36,000 bases of DNA, from NCBI RefSeq assembly GCF_964340395.1, contig NC_135569.1, positions 7,743,040 to 7,779,039 on the forward strand. Direction: 5' to 3'. The notes under the pieces are model-generated. The model saw only the letters and a program-made list of their open reading frames with translations, was not told where the DNA came from and made no database searches. Position 1 is the stretch's first letter. The number at the start of each line of letters is the position of its first letter. Shown in pieces: positions 9,830 through 35,432 of the stretch. This stretch comes from Glandiceps talaboti. Its lineage: Eukaryota > Hemichordata > Enteropneusta > Spengelidae. The position numbers and the translations under genes are program-made.

Positions 9830-11149
9830 GTCTATTTTTTCTTGTGATGGAATATCGTCGCACTGAGAGAGTGCGCCAAGATTTTGCGCAGCCGCTGCGT
9901 TGTTTTGTGATAAATTTTCATCGCTTTCGTCGGAGTTGCTATCGAGTTCCGTATCACTTGTACATATATTTTTTTGTGTGATGGGGAGGTCATGTTCCAT
10001 CATCGGCGGCGTCGTCGTCGTCGTCTTTTGTTTTGTGTCTGTGGTGCTCGGTTTGTTCAGTTTCGCTTTTGTTTGGAGTTTTTTGTGAATCTCTGTAAAT
10101 TTAAGCGAAGTGATATTTAGATCTTCGTCACTGTCCCGATCAACATTGTCAATTGTTCGTTTTGTCGACTCTTGCACCTGTGAATGTTGTTGTGTGGGCA
10201 TTGGAACATCTGTTTCAATTGTAGAGTTGGTAGAGAGGGGTTCATTGTGATTGGTGTTTATGTTTATGTGATTTGTGTCATTGTCGATTATCGTGTCGTG
10301 TGTTTCAGCACTGTCGGTGGAAAAATTTCTTTTTCCGTTTTCATTTGGTATAATTTGTTCATTTGTTGTTTTCTGGTGGCTGTTGTCGTCGTTGTTATCG
10401 GTTAGGTCATCAGGGGATGAGCGACGTGTTACACTCCCGTCATCATCCCCATCACAAGTGGTATCATTGTTGTTGTCATTTGCGTTTTCAGTGGGTTGGG
10501 TTTGGTCGTCTTTTTAAACTATTTCATTGATTTTGTTTTGTGGGCAGTTTTTTCGAACGTGACCCTTTGCTTTACATTGAAAACATGTCAGTTCATTAGT
10601 AGAGATGTACACGGGGTATTGTTTCCCTTTGTGATAGACACGAATAACGCCGTCGAAGTTTTTAAACATTGGGTGAAGGATAATGTACACCTGCCTTCGA
10701 AAAGATTTAACGTGTTTTAGGTCTTGTCTACGGCATCCAAGTGATATAAATCTGAAAGTATGTTCTAGGACTTTACCATACTCTCCAAGCTTTTCAGAGA
10801 GGAGTGCATTAGATATAAAAGGTGGAACATTGGATATGATAACTTTTGTAGCCGGTTGAACCATTGGGCTTGGTTGTGTAAAGAAGTCCTTTACATTGAC
10901 CTCTTGTACACATGCTTCGTTGACTTACTTAGCGGTGCTCACACAAACAACAACTGCTTTGTTCATTCAAGAGGCTGCAAGAACAGCACTTGGACCTAAT
11001 AAACTTGCAACACCTTCAACATAGTCATTAACAGTCGCGCCATCAATGCTATTCATTTTCAAGCCATTTCTCATGGACAAATTGGAAAAGATATGTTCGA
11101 TGTCCTCGTCGGCGACTTCGGCCTGGGTCGCTGACTGGGCGGAAGCCAT
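9830..11149 (-). pseudogene. Tx1-like LINE ORF1 (gag-like), decayed
   Basis: One minus-strand reading frame runs from a possible Met at 11149 (MASAQSATQAEVADED) through MNKAVVVCVS, VNEACVQEV and KVIISNVPPF, then LGCRRQDLKHVKSFRRQVY, the CCHC knuckle CFQCKAKGHVRKNC, and a long Asn/Asp/Thr-rich acidic tail. An RRM-like ISNVPPF block, LGC-LKHV-SFRRQV and a single CCHC knuckle in this order are the pattern of ORF1 in Tx1-like (L1 superfamily) LINEs. The frame is interrupted by in-frame stops at 10967-10969, at about 10925-10930 (AAG TAA) and at 10514-10516, so it is not translated as one protein. The C-terminus is lost in the GA array and no ORF2 follows in phase. The endonuclease and ORF1 pieces further left appear to come from a different LINE. 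Confidence 0.75.
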
Positions 11150-11356
11150 ATTGACGTGGCTTGCCGACCCAACCCACTAAATCAAAATCCAAAGTAATCA
11201 CAAGAGACGGAAGCAAAAAGGGTTATCAAAAACCGACATATGACCTATACAAGGTCTTATCAGTCTTGAGGGAGCAAAATAAGAAAGAAATAACTTTCGA
11301 ATTGTAGGAAACCAATACAGAATATGCAGAGCTCTTCTCCGTGTTCACCATGTGAG

Positions 11357-11368
11357 GGCGAGAGAGAG

Positions 11369-11449
<81 letters not shown>
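11357..11449. repeat. GA microsatellite upstream of HSPA12-like gene
   Basis: A third GA array of about 90 bp, 108 bp before the HSPA12-like start codon. The region between the LINE ORF1 (11149) and this array has no recognised promoter element. Confidence 0.95.
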
Positions 11450-11453
<4 letters not shown>

Positions 11454-11556
11454 ATTAACCTCAATTCAATGTACAGCATTGTTTTCCAAACACACCATTC
11501 ATATTATGTACCCTTTCATAAACATTTCATTACAGTTAATATCACGCACAACAAAG

Positions 11557-11865
11557 ATGCCATCTGTCAAGTACGTAGCCGTTGTTGCCATTGACTTCGG
11601 TACAACACACAGTACATTTGCCTTTGCATTCAATAATGAATACCGACGTGGTGAAAGAGGAATCCAACTTAGTAAAGGGTGGGGAGTGGAACAGGGATTG
11701 GTCAACACCAAAACACCAACATGTATACTCTTAAATTCAGACGAAACTTTTAATAATTTTGGTTATGAGGCCCAGCAGCGATTCATGGCACTTTCAGCAA
11801 GTGAAGCCAGGAAGTATTTGTATTTTGAGAGATTTAAGATGAAGTTGCACGGAGAACAAAACAAG
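11557..11865 (+). CDS. HSPA12-like coding exon 1
   Basis: Residues 1-103, from ATG to ...GEQNK, followed by donor GTGGGG. It carries the phosphate-1 loop DFGTT. The intron after it is phase 0. Confidence 0.9.
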
Positions 11866-14800
11866 GTGGGGATCCACATTACAATATATTTTGTATCATG
11901 TAATGAAAGCTGGGTGTTATTACATGTGGGGATTATATTCATCTAATGGTTTGTGGGTTGATCACTGCAGTGTCCATATATTAACATGCGACTACCAAGT
12001 GGTCATAGTGATCCGCATACCATTGCCCAATCGGATTAAAATCCGATGTAGTGTACCACGGTGCGATTTTCTTTTTGCTGTTACGTTTACTGTCGTTTGT
12101 TTTTTTCTGTGAGCGCTCATTACATATATCTCACCCAATACCATAGGTTTTCCTGAACCCAATATCGTACTTACGAGTAGTCAATCAGAATCAATCTTAC
12201 AATATAGCGCTGAACGTTCGAAATTGAAAAAGATTGACCAAACAATAACATCGTTAATGTGGTCTGTGCTCTGTGCTCCAGCGCTGTTTGTAACAGAGTG
12301 CTCTGAAGTACTGTACCCGTATGTTTCGGTGTATAGCCCGTTTTCGCTGGTTGAATGAATTCACTCAGCCCTCACGTGTAGCTCAGGAAAACATATGGTA
12401 TTTTGACAGATATATATAATGAGAGCTCACAAAAGAACAAATGTAACAGCCAAAAGAAAATCGCGCTGTGGTACACTACATCGGATTTTAATCAGATTGA
12501 CCACTATCTAGCTCATCAAAGTGTAACTAATCGTTATATCCATTTGTATATATTTAAATAAGTATCATTCCATAGTAAGTACTAGCATAGTGAACATCTG
12601 TCTCGTATGTCTTTATCAGTTCATTCACAACTAGATACCCCATCAACACTTTACAATCATAGTAGTTCCTGTATGTGCCAGCAGGCAATACTACATGTAT
12701 TTCTAAACTAACCATGTACACTTTTACAGTGGCATTTGATTTTGTATTATATATAGTGCGGTTTATACTGTGATTGGAATGGGAGATTCTTTCAAGGGTC
12801 TGAGAAATTAAAATGTAATCATACAGGCTTGAATATGTTTTTCAGGTTGTTTACTACTTCTCTGATTTTCGTATTTATAGAAAATAATATTTCCCTTGTG
12901 TTTCAAGGAGTGAGTCAAACTGGACATGTTTGAAGTATAGAAACTTAAGAAAATGTTGTGCTGAAATCAAGAAAAGACCAATTAGGTGTGAGAATTCCAC
13001 AAGAATGAGAACAAATTGTGATAACTATTAAAATGCTCTGATATCGCATACTTTCAGGTAATAGACAAGTTTTACCTGACGGCACAAAATGGAAATAATA
13101 TCAAGGCAATAGTGGTGTTTGCTCATGCAATCCGTTTTTTGAAAGAAAAAGCCATTGAAGTCATGATTGAGAGGGCTGGTGAAAGGTTGCCACCAGAAAA
13201 GATCCAATGGGTATTAACAGTGCCGGCAATTTGGACATCTTCAGCCAAAAAATTTATGCGAGAAGCAGCTTATGAGGTACGTGATTGATTTTAAATACTC
13301 AAAGTAAAAAAGAAAGCTAGAAAATATACTGCATGGCAAGTCACAGAACAGGATAGGACACGTCTGTAGCAGGCCTTGTACAGATCCTGTAACACCGTAC
13401 GTGAGACAAGTGCTGTTCCAGAGTCTGTAGATTTGGTTCTGCAGATTTCAGATGTAGATTTGATTCTGTAGATTTCAGAGCTGTAATCTAAGATATATGA
13501 GAGTTCAATTGACACAAGTATGCATATACGTTTGTAATTTCTGACTGTGTACCACATTGCTGTAATCACGTGACTGAAACACATACATGTGGCAGATCTG
13601 TTGGTACAGGTATGAATAAGGGTAACATTAAGTTCTGAGAGTTTCTCACAAATAGGTTATAGTAATAGTACATTGTGTAAATATATTACATTATGACAAA
13701 TCAGACCACACAAGTATACACATCCATGTGTACAGTCATGTATATACAGTTACTATCACACATAGAAAAGACACATCAATGTATCAGCAGTGTACTCACA
13801 GCTCTGTCCCAACCATGTGTCGTTTACACTAACACAGAGTTGTACCATAGCATGTTACAGGGTATGACCAGGGTCCAGGGGTACAACTTCAGGGGTACAA
13901 CTTTATTTTGTGAGTAGGTTTCCAATACTGTCGAATTTGTACCAGCATTATGCAAAATATATGACAAAATTGAAAAATACTAACAGTTTTGAATGCTTGA
14001 GTACATTAGAGAAATGGCTTACACAAACGTTGTCACCAAAGTATGAATCGCATATTTTTGTTCGAACGCCTTCAATTTGGCTTTGGCGAGGTAGAACGTA
14101 ATTCTTTCTCTTTGCAGGCTGGATTGGTCTCGAAGGATGCATCAGATCAACTCATCATTGCTCTCGAACCGGAAGCTGCGTCACTCAACTGTCGTAAACG
14201 TAGTATGAGGGACTTCTTAGACGAGAAGGGAGAAGTGTGCATTGGTAACATCATAGCAAAACCAGACACCAACTACGTGCTTGTAGATACTGGAGGTTAG
14301 TTAAATGTGTCCTACATTACGGTCATTCGTCAACGAGGATTGTTGTTCATGCATGATATTGTGCTTTCTGCACTATTGCCACGCGAATGAACACTGTATA
14401 AGTTCGTAAAATGTAGCTCGTAAAACATCTCTATTTTGGTGTAGCAGTGACAGAGTGAACAAATAAATATATATTGATCCCAAATAGGGTATGTTCAAAT
14501 GCAAAGATAGGGGGGTTAGTTTCGGCATTAATGATTACCAGGTAAGGTAAGAAAAGGGCCACTGGTAACAACAATTGTACACCTCCAACTAAATGTCTTA
14601 CCTGCGAAAATAGCTGGTCTACTACTCATGTTTACCTCCCGTAAGAGGAGGTTATGTTAAGCTTTCGTCTGTTTGTGTGTCCGTGAGTGTGTGTGTGTGT
14701 ATGTATGTATGTATGTATGTATGCATGTATGTATGTATGTATGTATGTATGTATGTATTTATGTATTTATGTATGTATGTATGTGTGTGTGTGTGCGTGG

Positions 14801-17481
14801 GTATGTGTATGTATGTATGTATGTATGTATGTATGTATGTATGTATGTATGTATGTATGTATGTATGTGTATCTGTCTTTGGACACGGTATCTCAAAAAG
14901 TACTACACCTGAATGAAACTTACTATACATCTTCAATATGCAAATCACAAGAACTGATTAGATTGTGATAAACATCAAATGAACATTGATTAGTAATTTG
15001 CACAACTGATGTTTTTAGTAATTAGGCTATATCTTAAGAAAGCACTCTTCAAATTCTGCAACACTTGGCACATTACCAATCATAAAGTCTGTTGGCATAG
15101 TAATTAGAATAACTAATGACATTTTGTAAGTAAGTCATATTTATAGAATGCACTTCAAATTCCAGATAATTTGGCACATCAACCATGACAGAGCACAGTT
15201 ATCCTACAAAGACTGTTGGTATAGTTTTTAGTTTTAATTAGTAATTTGCTAATTAATGAGTTTTGGTAATTAGGAATGTGAACTTCAAATTTCATTTCAC
15301 ATGGTACACACATCAACCATAACAAATCACGTGTGTTCGATGTAGTTTTTTATGTAGATTTTCATTGTGATGTGTAATTTGCATAAATAATCATTTTGAT
15401 GATTAGATAACATCTTTAGAATGCAACCTATATATTAAGATAGTTTAGTATATGTATTCAGGGTAAAGATGCACATGTCATGTATGCTTGAAAGCTTGTT
15501 TATATAGCTTATAATCATAATGGTTAATTTGCATAATTAAATATTTCTCGATAATTAGGCAATATTTTAACTATACAATCTCAACATTTCATATAGTTTC
15601 ATATAATTAACTTTCCATTTAAGGGGTACATCACATATAATACCTATCACTCAGAATTTTGCATTCAACAATGCGTGTAAGACCAAAACTCTGTGGTTTT
15701 GCCCTTACAGGAGGCATTCAGTTTAAATCTAATTATAAAGTCATTATTTTTATTATCTAGTATGTAGTGGACGGAAGCATAGCCACCTTAAAATGGTATT
15801 GGCAGGGAATACTCGATTACTCATCTTATTTGATCTATGGTCTTATATTATGCATAGTAATAGTTATTTATGTTACTTCCGAGCCATACATGTACCCTTA
15901 CCCTGTTCACATTGAAAAACCGCGTTAACTGGTCGTACTTCGCATCATACTAACAGCTTGTCTTGAGAACAGTGTAAAGGCTGTTAATTAAGTACTGAAA
16001 ATGTTTGCCCAAAAGCCTGATTGATCACAGTGTACGGTCTTACGATCATGACAATGAAGTCATTATGTAAATGTACACATATTACTGAGATGAAAATAGA
16101 AGTTAACATCAGATGATTTGCATGATTAGTGTAGTGGGATGTGAAAATGTACATGCAATGTACATAGAATTATGTAAATTTAACACTCATGTGTGTATGT
16201 GATAACGATTCTTTGTAGTGTGGCTGCCTGAATCAGTTAAAATGTTCTCAAGACAAGCTGTTGTTATGATGACTAATGATAATGATGTGTCTCAACAGTT
16301 CAGCAATCACTGTTGCTAATGTACCGTTTTGTTGAAAATTACCATAAAATATGTTTTAATTAGGCGGAACTGTCGATATAACAGTACACCATGTTACCAA
16401 GGACGATCACATAGAAGAACTGTACAGACCAACTGGTGGTCCGTGGGGAGGAATGAAGGTAGAAGAAGAGTACGAGACCATGCTTTCGAAAATATTCGGA
16501 GAGTCATTCATCAAAACATACAGAAGTAACTTCCCGGGGAAATGGTTAGAAATGATTAGGGAACTGGAAATAAAGAAACGTTCGAGTAATGCACTAACCG
16601 GTAAACCAACTAAAATGCATTTGCCCGTCACCTTCATTCTTGCATACAACGAGAAGTTTGGTAACGTCTCAATGAATGACAAAATTAGGCAAAGCTATAA
16701 ATTAAGTGATGTAAAGTATGACGATGAAGGTGAACTTGAGCTGAGTGCAGAAATTATGCAGAGCCTCCACAAAGCGATTCTAGATTCCATCATTGGTCAT
16801 CTGCAAAAACTTTTGGAAGAGGAAAAGGTTCGTGGCATCTCGTGCATGTTCGTGGTTGGAGGATTTTCCGAATCTCCAATTTTACAACATAAATTACGGT
16901 CTGAGTTTGGTCGCAACTACAGAATTTTGATACCCTCGGAGGCTAGTTTGGCCGTTGTAAAAGGAGCCGTCATGTTTGGCGAGAGGCCAGAAATCGTGCA
17001 GAAACGAATATGTCGCAAGACATACGGAATAAGTGTTTGCAAAAAATTCGACCCGAGGAATCACTTACATGATTACCGGTTCGGAACCACCAATGGCCCA
17101 TATTGCAAAAAGCTTTTCAGACGGCTCGCAGTCATTAACGAAGAGATCCGAGTTGGGGATGTTCGCACCTATACATTCAATCCGATTGAAGCAACACAAA
17201 AAGAGGCCAAATTCATATTCTATGTTACAGACGAAGAGAATGCCAAATATGTGGATGAGCCTCATGTAAGTGAGGAAGGCACACATATTGCCATACCAAC
17301 TCCACCCAGCGCAACAACGGGCAAATCTCGCGAGATTGAGTTACGAATCAAATTCGGTGGTGCGGAGATCATGGCAAGTGCTATAAATGTTGAAACAAAA
17401 CAAAATGTAACGGTTCATATTAACATGATACCGGACGGAAAAGAGCGATTTGAAGGGCATGGAATCGAACCAAAAGAATAA
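11557..17481 (+). CDS. HSPA12-like (divergent HSP70 family) protein, complete coding region
   Basis: Four coding exons (11557-11865, 13058-13276, 14118-14295, 16364-17481) join in phase to 607 residues ending in TAA. HSPA12 proteins are atypical HSP70 relatives with an actin-like ATPase fold and a divergent C-terminus. Visible signatures: phosphate-1 loop AIDFGTTHST (residues 11-20), the KTPTCILL and FGYEA blocks (52-72), FKMKLH (93-98), VLTVPAIW in exon 2, IIALEPEAAS in exon 3, phosphate-2 VDTGGGTVD (232-240) across the exon 3/4 junction, and adenosine loop FVVGGFSES (398-406). Human HSPA12A is about 675 residues, so 607 is near full size; the typical HSP70 substrate-binding domain is absent, as in the family. 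The first ATG is preceded by a splice-acceptor-like TTACAG (11530-11535), so a 5' non-coding exon probably lies upstream. The family is strongly expanded in many marine invertebrates, so it is not called HSPA12A or HSPA12B. It converges with the SUR-like gene. Confidence 0.93.
11998..12505. mobile_element. foldback/MITE-like element with long inverted arms
   Basis: The left arm (11998-12155) and right arm (12379-12505) are imperfect inverted copies over about 125 bp. Both contain GGATTAAAATCCGATGTAG- or GATTTTAATC-type sequence, GTGTACCAC, GCGATTTTCTTTT, GCTGTTAC and TTTTCCTGA. The left arm has about 24 extra bases (TAGTGATCCGCATACC region). The ends read AGTGGTCA and TGACCACT. It lies wholly inside HSPA12-like intron 1, has no coding capacity and shows no clear target-site duplication. 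Confidence 0.8.
12506..13057. other. remainder of HSPA12-like intron 1
   Basis: AT-rich intron sequence ending in acceptor ACTTTCAG. No gene, repeat array or RNA was recognised. Confidence 0.6.
13058..13276 (+). CDS. HSPA12-like coding exon 2
   Basis: 73 codons, residues 104-176, phase 0 on both sides (acceptor CTTTCAG, donor GTACGTG). It encodes VIDKFYLTAQNG, then WVLTVPAIWTSSAKKFMREA, the conserved part of the ATPase core next to the connect region. Confidence 0.93.
13277..14117. other. HSPA12-like intron 2
   Basis: Non-coding. At 13421-13490 the phrase CTGTAGATTT or CTGCAGATTT recurs about four times as a small degenerate repeat. No gene was found on either strand. Confidence 0.6.
14118..14295 (+). 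CDS. HSPA12-like coding exon 3
   Basis: Residues 177-235 plus the first base of codon 236; acceptor TTTGCAG, donor GTTAGT. It encodes LIIALEPEAASLNCRKR and ends in YVLVDTG, so the phosphate-2 glycine run is split by the intron within a Gly codon. Between them is an insert (RDFLDEKGEVCIGNII) shorter than that of human HSPA12A. Confidence 0.92.
14634..14985. repeat. hairpin plus ATGT/TG microsatellite in intron 3
   Basis: A perfect 6-bp hairpin ACCTCC/GGAGGT (14634-14652) is followed by GTTTGTGTGTCCGTGAG, then TG and ATGT repeats (about 14685-14870), then CTCAAAAAGTACTACACCTG. This arrangement looks like the end of a dispersed transposable repeat with an internal microsatellite. The family is not identified. 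Confidence 0.6.
14990..15570. repeat. degenerate tandem repeat, unit about 115-145 bp
   Basis: A phrase of the type TAATTTGC-ATAATTAAT-TTTTGGTAATTAGG, followed by ATCTTTAGAATGCACTTCAAATT and GGCACATCAACCAT, recurs with starts near 14993, 15108, 15242, 15377 and 15523. Copies are diverged and vary in length. It is a degraded satellite-like array within intron 3. Confidence 0.65.
15942..16271. mobile_element. MITE-like element with ~28-bp inverted ends
   Basis: The left end (15942-15970, GCATCATACTAACAGCTTG...) and right end (16243-16271) are inverted copies. AACAGCTTGTCTTGAGAACA is shared exactly and CATCATA extends the match. The 330-bp element lies in HSPA12-like intron 3 and has no coding capacity. 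Confidence 0.7.
16364..17481 (+). CDS. HSPA12-like coding exon 4 (terminal)
   Basis: Residues 236-607. After acceptor TTTTAATTAG it completes the phosphate-2 loop (GGTVDITVHH), then encodes ELYRPTGGPWG, FGESFI, LHKAILDSIIGHL and the adenosine loop VVGGFSES, then RILIPSEASLAVVKGAVMFG, and ends in a C-terminal region with IELRIKFGGAEIMASAI. The ELY-ATGGP-G block and KGAV-FG are typical of HSPA12. The stop TAA is embedded in an AATAAA (17478-17483). Confidence 0.95.
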
Positions 17482-18132
17482 AGACACTTCATAAAGAAGA
17501 AAGTCAAAATAATGCGGAAATATTCGGAAAAATACTGATTATCAATGCTTAGACCAAACATCACAATTCCAGAAAATTGATTATAAAGCACTCCTCCGGC
17601 ACAACCACTACGTATCATTACAAACTGGGTATTGAGCATGCGCGGAACACTGTCACAACTTTTCCAGCAGAAAATACTGGTATAGCCTTTACTCGAGCGT
17701 TTCTTAATTCAGACCTTATTTCACCAGACACAAATTTACGAGTAGATGATATAATTAATGTAATTGTGACGTGTATATTGAATATTATATATTAGTGGTT
17801 CAATATGGATATTTCGGCGGGAAATGAGGGTCAGACGACCATCCAACCGATAAGAGGATGATGGATAAAGCAGAGTAATCCCCCGAGTAATAAACCCACT
17901 TTTTGGGCTGTATGGTACACTGAACTAAACTTTAATAGTCTAGTGTTCAAATAATGAACATGTATTGATTTTGAAATTATTTCACTTTTACAGAATATAT
18001 ATACATTTAGCAAACATGGGAAGGCTGAAGAGGTACTATATACATACAGACAATGGAATTCATAGGTTTTACTTGCCCCCAATAACAATCCTTGATTTCA
18101 ATATCTATATGTTACATAGCACCTGTACATGG
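17482..18132. other. HSPA12-like 3' flank
   Basis: Probable 3' untranslated region. A second AATAAA is at 17889-17894, about 410 bp after the stop; this or the one overlapping the stop could direct cleavage. No gene was found. Confidence 0.45.
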
Positions 18133-18136
18133 GGAT

Positions 18137-18263
18137 GGGGGGGGGGGGGGATTGAGGCCACAAGTCAATGAGTTAATTCAAACAAACAAACACCCGCCCA
18201 GCAATTAAGTAAACAAACAAACAAACAAACAAACAAACAAACAAATAAATAAATAAACAAACA

Positions 18264-18297
<34 letters not shown>

Positions 18298-18430
18298 CAA
18301 TCAATCAATCAAACAATCAACCAACCATTCAACCAACCAACCAACCAACCAACCAACCAACCAACCAATCAATCAATCAATTAATCAATTAATCAATTAA
18401 TCAAGCAATCAATCAATCAATCAAACAAAC
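18137..18430. repeat. G-run and AAAC/AATC/AACC tetranucleotide array
   Basis: A 14-base G run (18137-18150) is followed from about 18186 by CAAA, then CAAT, then CAAC, then CAAT repeats over about 245 bp. Confidence 0.92.
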
Positions 18431-19720
18431 AACTGGGAACTAATTCAGATGAATCTAAAAGTTCATAATAAACTTAATTTGCATTTTATATATACAGTGT
18501 TATGTGTCTAGTATCTATAGGAGATAACAATGAAGTTAACTAACACTATTCAGCACACCAAGCCACAATGTAAATACAAGAAAATCCAGCTTCACACTGT
18601 AGCTAACTTTTATGAAACAATTTATTTCTTGAGTAACATATATCCAACTCATAGAAAAGGGTTTTTTTAATCGCTTATACACAATCAAGGCATGTAATTA
18701 CATATATAAATGAAGAAATGACTTATCAGAAAATATATTCTTTGGGTAAAACCTCTGTTATTTTTAAAAATAAATTTCAAAAAAGTGTTAATAAATTTTG
18801 ATCATTGCTAATAAAAATTTCAAAATATATGTATATCTTGTACTCCAGCCTAAGTTTTTCCCCACACAAACTCAGATGCTGAACTTTACAATAGTTTACC
18901 CTTGGATATGTTGTTCAGTCCTATCAGACTTCTAAACCCAGTGCTGGGTGATAGCTTAGCACAAATGTTGTATCTTACAGACTAGTCATACCGGTACTCT
19001 CATAAAAAGGTAACGCTGTATTATCCTACATGGAGGCAGTGATTTATAAAGGTGATCTTGAATTTGAATCTTTGTTGAAGTAATATGATAACAAGCTATC
19101 TACTTTCATATGCATCAAATGATGTTTTTATTTCCTGCATCTGCATTGATATGTTTAAAAAAAAGGTCAAATATAAAACTCTTAAAACATCGTGAGAAAT
19201 GTGCTATAACTACTGGAATAATCCCATCAATTCGGCCAGGTTTTAATAATTATGATTTTTTGTGGTAGACTAACTTAAATTATGAAAATTAATTTGCAAT
19301 TTTGCAAGTCACATTGTAAGATGAGTCAAATATTTTAATCAGTTTTTCTTCGTTGCCAATCATTCTTAAGTTTTTTCATTTTTATTTAGGATACGGAAAA
19401 ATAAAATCACCCAACTGATGGTTATATTTGGTGGTTGAAATAAAAATGGAAAAGAAATACATTGATTTTTTGTGGTCGAAGCAAGGATTAGGAAAATAAT
19501 TACATTTCTAAGACTCTGTGGGTGGTTGATTTACAAGAGCAGTCGATGCGAATTGATGGGATGATAATTTATTACGGTACCGACTTAATATAAATCCAAT
19601 GTTGGCCTTATGGTTTCTTGAGTAAAGATACCCGACAACCCTGTGTATTCTCACATGCAAATGTCCTATCTACTTTAAATATTTAGAACATGACACTAAT
19701 ATGGGCAAACTACTGATACA
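18431..19720. other. convergent intergenic region and 3' flank of the SUR-like gene
   Basis: AT-rich, without a credible coding frame. On the minus strand an AATAAA (19568-19573) lies about 150 bp after the SUR-like stop codon and is the nearest candidate poly(A) signal. Confidence 0.45.

Positions 19721-35432
<15,712 letters not shown>

Larger units (their letters stand above)
6656..9960. repeat. tandem duplication, copy 2
   Basis: Second copy of the unit at 3641-6655, directly adjacent and in the same orientation. It ends at GTATCACTTG (9951-9960), after which the sequence continues into the rest of the Tx1-like ORF1. It is longer than copy 1, mainly because the ATGT array is expanded (about 520 against 250 bp) and because about 57 bp at 9675-9731 are absent from copy 1; its GA array is shorter. 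The flanking non-repetitive sequence is nearly identical to copy 1. Confidence 0.93.

Noticed and set aside
10184-10720. Plus-strand frames overlapping the LINE ORF1
   Set aside because: They are complementary to the ORF1 frame, which has the CCHC knuckle and RRM-like motifs.
12205-12222. GAACGTTCGAA as a heat-shock element near an HSP70-family gene
   Set aside because: Spacing of the GAA/TTC units is incomplete and it lies inside an intronic foldback element, not upstream of the gene.
13291-13584. 97-codon minus-strand frame in HSPA12-like intron 2
   Set aside because: It covers a small CTGTAGATTT repeat and has no recognisable features.
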